DNA from: Reyranella sp.
GTDB taxonomy: Bacteria; Pseudomonadota; Alphaproteobacteria; Reyranellales; Reyranellaceae
Assembly: GCF_004296935.1 (NCBI RefSeq)
Contig: NZ_SCVH01000021.1
Location: forward strand, 1 to 64,000
Direction of reading: 5' to 3'
Length of the DNA stretch: 64,000 nucleotides
The notes beneath the pieces were generated by a model. It had not been told where the DNA came from and made no database searches. It saw only the letters and a list, made by a program, of their open reading frames with translations. Both the position numbers and the translations under genes were made by a program. Positions 33,676-42,979 of this stretch are shown here, one piece after another. Numbering within the stretch: the stretch's first letter is position 1; every line of letters starts with the position of its first letter.

Positions 33676-34770
33676 CTAGGCTGTCAGCTCGCGCGCCGTG
33701 ACGCGGTACTTGAACTTGTCGGGATCGAGCGAATCGAGGAAGCCGGCCTTGTTCTCGGCCTGCGGATACATCAGGAACGGGATCGCCGGTTCCCTCGAGC
33801 CGGGCAGCTTCACGTCGTGCGCGACGTTGAAGGCGACCCAGTTGCCCTCCCACGAGCCGAACAGCGCCCGGCGCGCGGCCACGACCTTGGGATCGGTCAT
33901 GGCGAGGTTGGCCGGTGGCTCCTCGAGCACGACCTTGCGCACGTCGGCGGGATCGACCGGTGTCCAGCCGCTGCCGGCCAACCAGACCTCGGCGCGGCAA
34001 TGTTGCGCCGTGCTGACCACCTCCGAGCCGGCCCCCAACGCCTTGAAGCCGAACTCCGACGGGGCGACGCGAATGCCGTAGACGTCGCGCGCCGGCAGGC
34101 CAACGGAACGCGCCAGGCCGACGAACAGCGCATTAAGGTCGGCACATTTGCCGTTGAGGTTGCCGGTCTTGATCATCGTGGTGATGTCGCCGACGCCGCA
34201 GCCCAGCGTCTTGGCGTTGCGGAAGGTGTTCTCCACCACCCAGTCGTAGAGCGCGCGGGCCTTGGCAGTATCGTCGCGCTTGCCGCGCACGATTTCCTCG
34301 GCGGTCTCCTTGACGAGGCCGTCGGTCGGCAGCAGTTCGGTGGCGGCGAGGCTAAGCTTGCGTTCCGTCTCCGAGAGGGGAGTCACGCTTTGCGCCAGCC
34401 CGATGCGGACCGCTCGATTCTGCGTCTGCACCCGGGCTGCGACCTCGATCACCGGCGACTGCTGATCACTCGCCCATTCGACACGCAGCATCTCGGCGCC
34501 ATACTTGGGATCGCGCACTCGTTCGGCTATGCGCGCGTTGCCGGTCCAGGTGACATTGCCCGGCCGCTGCCAGTCAGCGGCCTCAAAAGTCGGGAGCGGG
34601 ATCCATGCCTTGTTGGCGCCAGCGGTCGGCTCCACCTGCATGGTCAGCACGAAGCTCCGCCATCCCTTGGGCACGGGCGCGAAGATGGCCTGGGCCGACG
34701 CCAGACCCGGCGCGAGACCGACGGCGCCGGCAGCGAGGCCGGCTTTGAACATGTCGCGACGATTCATCAT
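33676..34770 (-). CDS. Secreted transglutaminase-like (cysteine protease fold) protein
   Basis: The 364-residue product has a Tat-like signal (MMNRRDMFKAGLAAGAVGLA to ASAQA) and a transglutaminase-core domain: the nucleophile Cys in NLNGKCADLNALFVGLARS, the His in STAQHCRAEVWL and the Asp in GWTPVDPADVRK. Such bacterial proteins are mostly peptidase-like enzymes of the periplasm. GAGGA lies 6 to 9 bases before the paired ATGs at 34770/34767; the longer frame to 35232 is antisense to the next gene. It is divergent from the urate-degradation fusion. Confidence 0.82.
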   Translation of the reverse strand: MMNRRDMFKAGLAAGAVGLAPGLASAQAIFAPVPKGWRSFVLTMQVEPTAGANKAWIPLPTFEAADWQRPGNVTWTGNARIAERVRDPKYGAEMLRVEWASDQQSPVIEVAARVQTQNRAVRIGLAQSVTPLSETERKLSLAATELLPTDGLVKETAEEIVRGKRDDTAKARALYDWVVENTFRNAKTLGCGVGDITTMIKTGNLNGKCADLNALFVGLARSVGLPARDVYGIRVAPSEFGFKALGAGSEVVSTAQHCRAEVWLAGSGWTPVDPADVRKVVLEEPPANLAMTDPKVVAARRALFGSWEGNWVAFNVAHDVKLPGSREPAIPFLMYPQAENKAGFLDSLDPDKFKYRVTARELTA

Positions 34771-34945
34771 TTCCAGTCCTCGCCATGGCAATGCTTGCCG
34801 GAGAGAGCGGACATTCCCGCCGTCGGGGACATCAGAACCATCCCGGATCAAATCCGCGTCGCACGCGACAGCGGTCTGTACCGGAAGCAGGAAGGATTGC
34901 AGGGTGATGGTGCAGGCGTCAACTGGCCGTGCTAGTTCGGCCGGC

Positions 34946-35827
34946 ATGACACTGCCGCTGGCCGACCTCAATCGCATGACTCTTCCGACCTTTTCTGGCG
35001 CGGTCGGCGAGACCTTCGAACTGGCGCCCTGGGTTGCCGACGCGGCATGGGCCATACGCCCTTTTGCGAGCGTGACGGCGCTGCACGAGGCGATGATGGG
35101 CGCGGTACGGGCGGCGCCCCGCGAGCGCCAGCTCGAATTCCTGCGCGGCCATCCCGATCTTGCCGGCAAGGCTGCCCGCGCCGGCGCGATGACCGCCGAT
35201 TCGAAGAATGAGCAGTCGAGCGTCGGTCTCAATTCGTTGAGCGAAGCCGATTTCGCACGGTTTCACCGCCTGAACGATGCCTACACGGCAAAGTTCGGCT
35301 TTCCGTTCATCGTCTGCGTGCGCCGCCACACGCGTGATTCGATCCTGGCACAGTTCGAGCGCCGGCTCGGCCACGACGTCGCCACCGAATTCGCCGCTGC
35401 CTTGATGGAAGTCTTCTACATCACGCGGCTGCGAATCGCGGCCAAGGTGATGGGTGAGGGCATGCCCCGCGTGAATGGCCGTCTCAGCACCCATGTCCTG
35501 GACACCCATGCCGGCCGGCCTGCGGTCGGCGTCGCGGTCGAACTCTATGAGTTCTCGGGTGAGACGGCACATCGCATCGCCACGTCCGTCACCAATTCGG
35601 ACGGCCGTACTGACCGGCCGCTGATCGGTGACCGTCCATTGCCGATCGGGCGTTATGAGTTGCGCTTTGCCGTCGGTGACCATTTCCGCAGCAGGGGTAT
35701 CGAACAGGGAGATCCGCCGTTCCTCGACATCGTGCCTTTGCGCTTTTCTATAGCCGAGCCGGAAGGGCATTATCACGTGCCGCTGCTCTGCACGCCCTGG
35801 AGCTATTCGACCTATCGCGGATCCTGA
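34946..35827 (+). CDS. Fused OHCU decarboxylase / 5-hydroxyisourate hydrolase
   Basis: One 293-residue polypeptide holds both late steps of urate breakdown. Residues 1 to about 165 are 2-oxo-4-hydroxy-4-carboxy-5-ureidoimidazoline decarboxylase, with the catalytic His in FLRGHPDLAGKAARAGAM and the Glu in SKNEQSSVGL. Residues about 177-293 are a transthyretin-like 5-hydroxyisourate hydrolase with STHVLDTHAGRPAVGVAVEL, TNSDGRTDRPL, GHYHVPLLCTPWSY and the canonical YRGS tail. The same domain order occurs in plant allantoin synthase. The pathway gives S-allantoin in the cytoplasm. I start at the ATG 34946; the open frame further up is antisense. The hydrolase acts first in the pathway though it is carboxy-terminal here. 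Confidence 0.92.
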   Translation: MTLPLADLNRMTLPTFSGAVGETFELAPWVADAAWAIRPFASVTALHEAMMGAVRAAPRERQLEFLRGHPDLAGKAARAGAMTADSKNEQSSVGLNSLSEADFARFHRLNDAYTAKFGFPFIVCVRRHTRDSILAQFERRLGHDVATEFAAALMEVFYITRLRIAAKVMGEGMPRVNGRLSTHVLDTHAGRPAVGVAVELYEFSGETAHRIATSVTNSDGRTDRPLIGDRPLPIGRYELRFAVGDHFRSRGIEQGDPPFLDIVPLRFSIAEPEGHYHVPLLCTPWSYSTYRGS

Positions 35828-35842
35828 GAACCGGAGGAAATG

Positions 35843-37282
35843 ATGACTGCCTATAATGACGTCTCCCTGATGATCGACGGCGCCTGGACCAAGGGGTCCA
35901 AGGGTCGCACGATTCCCGTCATCAATCCCGCGACGGAAGAGGTGATCGGCCAGGTTGCTCACGCCGAGACCGCCGACCTCGACCGCGCGCTCGCCGCCGC
36001 CGACAAGGGCTTCAAGGTCTGGAAAAAGGTCTCGGCCTACGAGCGCTACAAGATCATGCGCAAGGCCGCCGACCTGATGCGCCAGCGCCTCGACGAGATC
36101 GCCACCATCATGACCATGGAGCAGGGCAAGCCACTCTACGAGGCCAGGATCGAGACCAACCTTGCCGCCGACATCATCGATTGGATGGCCGAGGAAGGCC
36201 GCCGCACCTACGGCCGCGTCGTGCCGGCGCGCGCCGAGAACGTCTACCAGCTCGTGCTGAAGGAGCCGGTCGGGCCGGTCGCCGCCTTCACGCCGTGGAA
36301 CTTCCCGATCAACCAGGTCGTGCGCAAGGCCTCGGCGGCGCTGGCGACCGGCTGCTCGATCATCATCAAGGGACCGGAGGATACGCCGGCCTCGTGCGCC
36401 CAGCTGATCAAGGCCTTCGTCGATGCCGGCGTGCCGGCGGGTGTAATCCAGCTCGTCTATGGCGTGCCGTCGGAGATCAGCGCCTATCTGATCCCGCATC
36501 CGATCATCAAGAAGGTGACCTTCACCGGCTCGACGCCGGTCGGCAAGCAGCTGGCGGCACTGGCCGGCGCGCACATGAAGCGCGTCACCATGGAGCTGGG
36601 CGGCCATGCGCCGGCCATCGTGTTCGAGGACGCCGACCTCGAGCAGGCCGTGAACGTGCTGGGCGCCAACAAGTTCAGGAACGCGGGCCAGGTCTGCGTC
36701 GCGCCGACGCGCTTCCTGGTGCACGAGAAGGTCTATCCCGAGTTCGTCGAGCGCTTCACTGCCTATGCCAAGAACATGAAGGTGGGTAACGGCCTCGAGG
36801 CGGAGACCAAGATGGGGCCGTTGGTGGCCGAGCGCCGCCTGCATGCCATGGACACTTTCATGAACGACGCAATCTCCAAGGGCGCCAAGGTCCAGACCGG
36901 CGGCAAGCGCTTGGGCAACAAGGGCTACTTCTACGAGCCCACCGTGCTCACCAACGTCTCGCCCGATTCGAAGATCATGAACGAGGAGCCATTCGGCCCG
37001 CTGGCGCCGATCACCCCGTTCAAGGATTTCGACGGCGTGATGAAGGAGGCCAACCGCCTCGCCTGGGGCCTGGCCGCCTATGCCTATACCAAGAACACCA
37101 AGACCGCGGCGGCGGTCGGCGCTGCCTTCGAAAGCGGCATGGTGTCGATCAACCACCACGGCCTCGCCCTGCCGGAAGTGCCGTTCGGAGGCATGAAGGA
37201 CTCGGGCTACGGCTCGGAGGGCGGTCTCGAGGCGCTCGAGGCCTATCTCAACACCAAGTTCGTCAGCCAGCTCAACATGTGA
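35843..37282 (+). CDS. NAD(P)-dependent aldehyde dehydrogenase (succinate-semialdehyde dehydrogenase-like)
   Basis: An ALDH of 479 residues: [34 protein letters not shown] for the cofactor, catalytic Glu in [20 protein letters not shown] and catalytic Cys in [15 protein letters not shown], ending with [15 protein letters not shown]. It follows GabD-type enzymes in length and motifs, but the substrate aldehyde is not certain. GGAGG is 5 bases before the ATG at 35843, better than the ATG at 35840. The gene starts 15 bases after the urate fusion, so the two are likely cotranscribed. Confidence 0.88.
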   Translation: MTAYNDVSLMIDGAWTKGSKGRTIPVINPATEEVIGQVAHAETADLDRALAAADKGFKVWKKVSAYERYKIMRKAADLMRQRLDEIATIMTMEQGKPLYEARIETNLAADIIDWMAEEGRRTYGRVVPARAENVYQLVLKEPVGPVAAFTPWNFPINQVVRKASAALATGCSIIIKGPEDTPASCAQLIKAFVDAGVPAGVIQLVYGVPSEISAYLIPHPIIKKVTFTGSTPVGKQLAALAGAHMKRVTMELGGHAPAIVFEDADLEQAVNVLGANKFRNAGQVCVAPTRFLVHEKVYPEFVERFTAYAKNMKVGNGLEAETKMGPLVAERRLHAMDTFMNDAISKGAKVQTGGKRLGNKGYFYEPTVLTNVSPDSKIMNEEPFGPLAPITPFKDFDGVMKEANRLAWGLAAYAYTKNTKTAAAVGAAFESGMVSINHHGLALPEVPFGGMKDSGYGSEGGLEALEAYLNTKFVSQLNM

Positions 37283-37290
37283 TGATCGGT

Positions 37291-37320
37291 GACCCTCCTC
37301 TGCTCGTGCAGAGGAGGGTC
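37291..37320. terminator. 13-bp perfect hairpin after the aldehyde dehydrogenase
   Basis: GACCCTCCTCTGC (37291-37303) and GCAGAGGAGGGTC (37308-37320) pair completely around TCGT, 8 bases past the ALDH stop. No T tract follows directly. It resembles the CTCCTCTGC/GCAG...GGAG arms of the repeat at 7671 and may belong to the same repeat stock, serving as mRNA-end or terminator structure before the next gene. Confidence 0.6.
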
Positions 37321-37357
37321 AGCTGCTTTCGCGTAGCTGCTCGCAGAAGGTTGGATC

Positions 37358-39187
37358 ATGGCGGATCGCGACGACCTCGGTTCGGCCTGGAAGGTGCCGC
37401 CGAGCCGCTATCTTGCCGGCCGGCCGGCCGAATTCGCGGTGGGCGCGCCGGTCTCCAGCTACGTGACGATGCCGGACGGCTGCCGGCTCGCCGTCGATGT
37501 GATCCTGCCTGATGGCGATGCCTCGACGCGCTGGCCGACCGTTCTCATCCTGACGCCCTATGTTCGCCGCTTCGAGTTGGCGTCGGGAACGACCGGTGTC
37601 GAGCCATCGCCCAACACCTACCGCTATCGCGACATGTTCGTGCCGCGCGGCTACGCCCTGGTCGTGGTCGACGCCCGCGGCACGGGGGCGAGCTTCGGCA
37701 CGCGCGATTCCTTCCGCTCGCCGCGCGAGCGCGACGACTGCCGCGCCATCGCCGACTGGATCGTGGCCCAGCCGTGGAGCGACGGCGCCATCGGCGCCAC
37801 CGGCATCTCCTATCTGGGCGCGGCCTGCGATTTCCTCGCCAGCACCGGGCACAAGGCGGTGAAGGCGATCGCACCGCTGTTCGCGGTCTGGGACACCTGG
37901 ACCGACAACTATTATCCCGGCGGCATGCTGATCAAGCGGCTGGCGCTGGTCTACGACGAGCTGATGCTGGCGCTCGATCACGACCGGCGCGAGCTGCGCG
38001 GGCAGTTCAGCTATTTCGCCAACCCGGCATTGCTGGGGCCGATGCCGGTCGACGAGGATGCCGGCGGCGCACTCGCGACCGAGGCGGTGAAGGGCCACCT
38101 CGCGAACTTCCGCATGCCCGACTTCATCAGCGAGTTCAAATTCCGCGACGATGCGCTGGCCTACGATCCCGGTTTCACCAGCGCCTCGTTCAGTCCCTAC
38201 AATTATCTCGACGAGATCCCCGAGGACATCGCCGTCTATGCCGTCTCGGGCTGGATGGATGGCGCAGGTTACGCCAACGGCGCCCTGTCGCGCTTCCTCA
38301 CCCTGCCCAATGCCGAGCGCCGACTGCTGCTGGGGCCATGGGACCACGGCGCGCGGGTCAACGCCTCACCGTGGCGCGCACGCATCGAGCCGGAACTGCC
38401 GGTGCTGGGCGAGGTGCTGCGCTTCTTCGACCGCCATCTCGCCGGCCGCCAGACCGGTCTCGAACACGAGGACCCGATCCACTATTTCACCGTCCATGCC
38501 GAGGAGTGGCGCGCCGCCAAGGTCTGGCCGCCGGTGGCGGCGAAGCGGCAACTCTACGTCGCGCCGGGCCGAACGCTCGCGCCGGCGCGGCCGAACGACG
38601 GCGCGTCGGAGGCCTTCCAGGTCGACTTCACGCGAGGGTCGGGAACCCAGACGCGCTACGAGCGCATCGCCGGCATCGATGCCACGGCCTACTACGCCGA
38701 CTGGACGGAACGGGAGCGGCATCTCCTCGACTTCACGACGCCGCCACTGGAACGCGCGCTGGAGATCGCGGGCCATCCCGTCGTGTCGTTGTGGCTCGCC
38801 TCGAGCGAACCCGACGCCGCGGTCTTCGTGTATTTCTCGGAAGTCGAGGCCGACGGCACGGCGCGCTACGTCACGGAAGGCGTGCTGCGCGCCATCCACC
38901 GGGCCGAGGCACGGGCGCCGCGCAACTATCGCACCACCTGGCCGTGGCGGACTTTCGCCCGCAAGGACGCCCGGCCAATGCCAATCGGCGAACCGCAGCT
39001 CCTGCATTTCGCCCTGTTGCCGACGGCGTGGCGCTTCTCCCAGGGCAGCCGGCTGCGGCTGTCGATCGCCGGCGGCGATGCCGACCATTTCGCGCAGGCG
39101 CCGCATGGCCGGCCGCCGCTGCTCACGATTCTCAGCGGCGGCGAGCATGCGAGCTCGATCGAGCTGCCGGTAGGGAAGGTGTCGTAG
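37358..39187 (+). CDS. CocE/NonD family hydrolase (X-Pro dipeptidyl-peptidase S15-like)
   Basis: A 609-residue alpha/beta hydrolase. The nucleophile Ser lies in IGATGISYLGAACDFL (GxSxxG, about residue 150), preceded by LVVVDARGTGASFGTRDSF. A carboxy-terminal jelly-roll domain follows (from about 390, through EIAGHPVVSLWLASSEPDAA), as in cocaine esterase and X-Pro dipeptidases. There is no signal peptide. It would hydrolyse an ester or amide of unknown identity. AAGG precedes the ATG. A small membrane protein gene follows 12 bases downstream. Confidence 0.86.
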   Translation: MADRDDLGSAWKVPPSRYLAGRPAEFAVGAPVSSYVTMPDGCRLAVDVILPDGDASTRWPTVLILTPYVRRFELASGTTGVEPSPNTYRYRDMFVPRGYALVVVDARGTGASFGTRDSFRSPRERDDCRAIADWIVAQPWSDGAIGATGISYLGAACDFLASTGHKAVKAIAPLFAVWDTWTDNYYPGGMLIKRLALVYDELMLALDHDRRELRGQFSYFANPALLGPMPVDEDAGGALATEAVKGHLANFRMPDFISEFKFRDDALAYDPGFTSASFSPYNYLDEIPEDIAVYAVSGWMDGAGYANGALSRFLTLPNAERRLLLGPWDHGARVNASPWRARIEPELPVLGEVLRFFDRHLAGRQTGLEHEDPIHYFTVHAEEWRAAKVWPPVAAKRQLYVAPGRTLAPARPNDGASEAFQVDFTRGSGTQTRYERIAGIDATAYYADWTERERHLLDFTTPPLERALEIAGHPVVSLWLASSEPDAAVFVYFSEVEADGTARYVTEGVLRAIHRAEARAPRNYRTTWPWRTFARKDARPMPIGEPQLLHFALLPTAWRFSQGSRLRLSIAGGDADHFAQAPHGRPPLLTILSGGEHASSIELPVGKVS

Positions 39188-39199
39188 AGGAGGCTTGAG

Positions 39200-39793
39200 A
39201 TGCGCAGCCCGCTCTGGTTCGTCGTCGCCGGTCTGATCGCGCTCGCGGGATTCGCCGGCGCGGCGTTCTATCTGATGCCGCGCCTGGCAGCGGTGGATGC
39301 GCGGCTGATGCGGGCCGTCGTGCCCGGCAGTACGGTTCTCGTCCTCGACAAGCCTGGCACCTACACGATCTATCACGAGGAGAGGAGCGTCGTGGATGGC
39401 CGCTACTACGCCTCCGATTCGGTCGAGGGCCTGCGCGTCGGCCTCACGGCCGAGGCGAACGGCGCCGCCGTGAGGCTCACCGAACCATCCACCAGCAGCA
39501 GCTATTCGATCGGCAGCCGCAAAGGCACCTCGATGTTTGCCTTCACGATCGACCAGCCTGGCCGCTATCGCCTGACGGCTGGTCTGGCGAACGGTCGGGC
39601 TGAACCGAAGGTCGTTCTTGCCGTTGCACAGGGAATGATGTCCGCCCTGTTCAGTCTGATCTTCGGCACGCTGGCGATCGCGTTCGGCGGTCTTGGTGTG
39701 GCCGGGATCGTTGTCGTCGGGGCGCTGTGGCAACGATCGAAAGGCGCCAGGAGCCGGCCGCAATCGATTGAACCGGGCGGGCCGCGGGGTTAG
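39200..39793 (+). CDS. Hypothetical membrane protein
   Basis: Not recognised. The 197-residue chain has an amino-terminal membrane segment (about 6-27), an extracytoplasmic region predicted to be beta-rich (VLDKPGTYTIYHEERS, DQPGRYRLTAGL) and a second membrane segment (about 146-175) with a short basic tail. GAGGAGG lies upstream of the ATG. It shares a transcript direction and short spacing with the CocE-type hydrolase before it. Confidence 0.65.
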   Translation: MRSPLWFVVAGLIALAGFAGAAFYLMPRLAAVDARLMRAVVPGSTVLVLDKPGTYTIYHEERSVVDGRYYASDSVEGLRVGLTAEANGAAVRLTEPSTSSSYSIGSRKGTSMFAFTIDQPGRYRLTAGLANGRAEPKVVLAVAQGMMSALFSLIFGTLAIAFGGLGVAGIVVVGALWQRSKGARSRPQSIEPGGPRG

Positions 39794-39859
39794 CCTCCGT
39801 CCAAGCCTGCGGCAAACGACGACCCGAATACGGGCGGCCGCCGGCAGCGGGAGGATCGC

Positions 39860-40483
39860 ATGCAGGGAGACGGGACGGCCGCTTTGGCGGCCGCACACCG
39901 CTATTGGTCGTGGCTTGAAGACGGGTTGAACCTGATCGCCGCGGCCGCGATCTTCTTCCTGATGTTCGTCGGCGTCTTCCAGGTCATCGGACGTACCGTC
40001 TTCGACACTGCGATCAACGGGTACATCGACTATATGGAGCAGGCGAGCGCGCTGTTCGCCTTTCTCGGCATCTCCTACGCCCAGAGGGTAGGCGCTCATA
40101 TCCGCATGGATTTGCTGCTGCGCGGCTTCTCGCTGCGTTTCCTGTGGTCGATGGAGCTGTTCTGCGTCCTCGTCGCAATGGTCGTCATTACGGTCCTCAT
40201 CGACTCGACCTATCTGAACTTCCAGCGCGCGTGGCAACTCGGTGATTCGACCATCGATATCAATCTGCCGATCTGGCCGACCAAGCTTCTCGTACCCGTC
40301 GTACTCGCCGTCTTGTGGGTGCGGATGGCCCTGCAGTCGATCGACTACGTCCGTCTGATCCGCCACCCGCAGGCGCAACCGATCGCTGTGCCGGTGATCG
40401 AGACCATCGAAGTGCAGGCACAGCACGAGATCGAAGAGGCATTGGGCCGCGAAGAAACTGCGCACGAGGAGAAGCGGTCATGA
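39860..40483 (+). CDS. dctQ: TRAP transporter small permease (DctQ-like)
   Basis: The 207-residue product has four membrane segments and the DctQ order: LNLIAAAAIFFLMFVGVFQV, IDYMEQASALFAFLGISYAQ with the RVGAHIRMDLL element, and a last segment around LLVPVVLAVLWVRMALQS. A charged carboxy-terminal tail is longer than usual. It overlaps dctM by ATGA. Together with DctM and the convergent receptor gene it forms a sodium-driven importer for an organic acid. Confidence 0.87.
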   Translation: MQGDGTAALAAAHRYWSWLEDGLNLIAAAAIFFLMFVGVFQVIGRTVFDTAINGYIDYMEQASALFAFLGISYAQRVGAHIRMDLLLRGFSLRFLWSMELFCVLVAMVVITVLIDSTYLNFQRAWQLGDSTIDINLPIWPTKLLVPVVLAVLWVRMALQSIDYVRLIRHPQAQPIAVPVIETIEVQAQHEIEEALGREETAHEEKRS

Positions 40484-41784
40484 GCATCGAGCCACTCACG
40501 CTCGGAATTGTCGGCTGCGGCCTCCTCATCTTCCTTTGCGTTCTCGGCGTGCGTATCGCCTACGCGACCGCCATTGTCGGAGTGTTCGGATTGGCCGCGC
40601 TGACCGGCTGGGGTCCCGGCCTGCGCACCGCCGGTGTCGTACCGCACGGGGCAGTCGTGAACTATACGCTGAGCGTCCTGCCGATGTTCATCCTGATCGG
40701 CTATCTTGCCTACTATGCCGGTATCACCCAGGCCGCCTTCGAGGCGGCGCGGCGATGGCTGGGTTGGCTTCCGGGCGGTCTCGCCATTGCCACCGTCTAC
40801 GCGGTCGCCGGTTTCTCGGCGGTGTCGGGCGCCAATACCGCGGCAGCCGCCGTGTTCGCCAAGGTGGCGATCCCTGAGATGCTGAAGGCAGGCTACAACA
40901 AGCGCTTGGCGGCTGGCGTGGTCGCGGCGGGCGCCACGCTCGATTCGCTGATCCCGCCCAGCGCGCTCCTCGTCGTCTATGGCATCATCACCGAGCAATC
41001 GATCGGCAAGCTGCTGGTCGCGGGCTTCGCGCCGGGACTCTTCTCGGCCCTGGTCTATACCCTGATCATCCTCGTCATGTGCTGGCGCAATCCCGAACTC
41101 GGCAAGCCGATCCGCGGCTACACCTGGCCACAGCGCATCAAGTCGCTGCCCGGTACGGCGCCGATCGTGCTGGTGATCGGCATCATCTTTTACAGCATGC
41201 TGTTCGGCTGGGCGACGCCGACCGAAGCGGGTGCGCTGGGCGCCCTCTGCGTCTTCGTCATCGCGCTAATGAACGGCATGAAGTGGCCGGAGCTGCGCGG
41301 CGCGCTGCTGGAGACGGCGCGGCTCACGGCGGTGATCTTCACCGTGATCTGGGGTGTCTTGATTTTCGTGCGCTTCCTGGGCTTTGCCGGATTGCCCGAG
41401 GAAATCGCGCGCTGGGTCACCAGCCTCGACGTGCCGCCGCTCGCCGTCCTGCTGGCGATTTACGTCATCTACCTGATCCTCGGCACGATCCTGGAAGGCA
41501 TCGGCATGTTCCTGCTGACGCTTCCTGTGATCTTCCCCGTGGTCGAGGCGATGGGCTACGATCCGATCTGGTTCGGCATCATCCTGGTCAAGCTGAACGG
41601 CATTGCGACGCTGTCGCCGCCGGTCGGCCTCGTGGTGTTCGTCGTCAACGGCGTCCGGCCAGACATCTCGGTCGCCGACATCTTCCGAGGCATCTGGCCG
41701 TTCATCTTCGCCGACATCATCACCATCGGCTTCCTGACCGCCTTCCCAGAGATCGTGACGTTCATCCTTGACGCGGCGGCCTGA
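40480..41784 (+). CDS. dctM: TRAP transporter large permease (DctM-like)
   Basis: A 434-residue permease of about 12 membrane segments. FSAVSGANTAAAAVFAKVAI and AGATLDSLIPPSALLVVYGI are the conserved DctM ligand/ion elements, and ATPTEAGALGALCVFVIA follows in mid-protein. The ATG at 40480 overlaps the dctQ stop. It is convergent with the receptor gene, with 10 bases between the stops. Confidence 0.9.
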   Translation: MSIEPLTLGIVGCGLLIFLCVLGVRIAYATAIVGVFGLAALTGWGPGLRTAGVVPHGAVVNYTLSVLPMFILIGYLAYYAGITQAAFEAARRWLGWLPGGLAIATVYAVAGFSAVSGANTAAAAVFAKVAIPEMLKAGYNKRLAAGVVAAGATLDSLIPPSALLVVYGIITEQSIGKLLVAGFAPGLFSALVYTLIILVMCWRNPELGKPIRGYTWPQRIKSLPGTAPIVLVIGIIFYSMLFGWATPTEAGALGALCVFVIALMNGMKWPELRGALLETARLTAVIFTVIWGVLIFVRFLGFAGLPEEIARWVTSLDVPPLAVLLAIYVIYLILGTILEGIGMFLLTLPVIFPVVEAMGYDPIWFGIILVKLNGIATLSPPVGLVVFVVNGVRPDISVADIFRGIWPFIFADIITIGFLTAFPEIVTFILDAAA

Positions 41785-41794
41785 GGGAACGCCT

Positions 41795-42841
41795 TCAGGA
41801 TTTTGGTGAAGCGGCTGTCTTGAGCAGGAAGTCCAGCACTTCGCGACCCGGGATGCCCTGGGCGTCACGCTTGACGACCCATTCGTCCCACACCGGCTGG
41901 CCGCCGGCCTTGCGGAAGGCGGCCAGCTCGTCGGGCGTGAACTTGAGGAACTGCAGCTTCTTCTTGAACAGCGGGATGTTCTTCTCGTCGGCCTCGCGAT
42001 AGGCCTTCTTGACCGCGGCATGGGCAAGCGGCTGCGCCTCGATCAGCAGGTCCTTGTACTGTTGCGGCAGCTTGGCCCACTGCTCGGTATGAATCAGGGT
42101 CGGGCAGGCAACGTTGCCCAGATTCATGTTCTCCGTGTACCACTTGCCGACCTCGTAGGTGCGGTACGACTGATGCGCGTAGGTGGTCGGGAAGGCGGCG
42201 GCGTCGACCGTGCCACGCTCGAGCGAGGTGTAGACTTCGGTGGCGTCGACCGAGGTCGGCACCGCGCCCAGCTTGCGCATTGCCTCGCCGATACCAGCCA
42301 GAGCCCGTACGCGCATGCCCTTGAAATCGTCGATGTGCTTGGGTGCCTTGCCGCGGCCGACGAACTCGTTGGTCGGCAGCACCGCCGAGAGATACGGCAT
42401 GGCGTTCCAGGCGGCGAACTCTTTGACGATCAGCGGGTGCTTGTAGAAGGCGAGATGCACCTTTTCCTGCGTGTCGAGATCGGGGATTGGCAGGAACGGC
42501 AGGTCGAGGGCGGAGAAGACGGGGAGTTTCTCCGGATGGTAGGAGGCGCAGATGTTGGTCATCTCGAGGCTGCCGACCTTGAGCGAGTCCAGCAGTTCCT
42601 TGGGATTGCCGAAGCTGCCGTAGCCGATCTGGATCTTGAACTTGCCCCCGGTGCGTTCCTCCATGAATTTCTTGAGGACCTCGACATTCTGGGTAGCGGC
42701 GCGCGGTTTGCCCCATGCCCCGAGCTTCCAGTTCACTTCCGGCCCATCGACGATCTTCGCCTGGGCGAACGCGTTACCCGACCACGCAATCACGCTTGCC
42801 GCCACGATGGCAGCGACTGTTAAGCCCTTGTGACGGCTCAT
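41795..42841 (-). CDS. dctP: TRAP transporter substrate-binding protein (DctP-like)
   Basis: A 348-residue receptor with a signal peptide (MSRHKGLTVAAIVAASVIAW to AFA) and DctP features: VEVLKKFMEERTGGKFKIQI, the ligand arginine segment around DDFKGMRVRALAGIGEAMRK, and WYTENMNLGN. AAGGAGG lies 6 bases before the ATG at 42841. It faces dctQM, an unusual split arrangement, but the short spacing argues they work together. The ligand is not determined. Confidence 0.88.
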   Translation of the reverse strand: MSRHKGLTVAAIVAASVIAWSGNAFAQAKIVDGPEVNWKLGAWGKPRAATQNVEVLKKFMEERTGGKFKIQIGYGSFGNPKELLDSLKVGSLEMTNICASYHPEKLPVFSALDLPFLPIPDLDTQEKVHLAFYKHPLIVKEFAAWNAMPYLSAVLPTNEFVGRGKAPKHIDDFKGMRVRALAGIGEAMRKLGAVPTSVDATEVYTSLERGTVDAAAFPTTYAHQSYRTYEVGKWYTENMNLGNVACPTLIHTEQWAKLPQQYKDLLIEAQPLAHAAVKKAYREADEKNIPLFKKKLQFLKFTPDELAAFRKAGGQPVWDEWVVKRDAQGIPGREVLDFLLKTAASPKS

Positions 42842-42979
42842 GGGTGCCTCCTTGAATGTTGCCTCCGAAACTTTCTCTTCCTTGGTCCGGCCATTGGCGT
42901 GGCTGACGGCCAAAAGCCTACCCCATCGGCGCGCAATGCGGTAGCGAGGGCGCGGCCCTCTCGCTAAGTTCTCGGCCGC

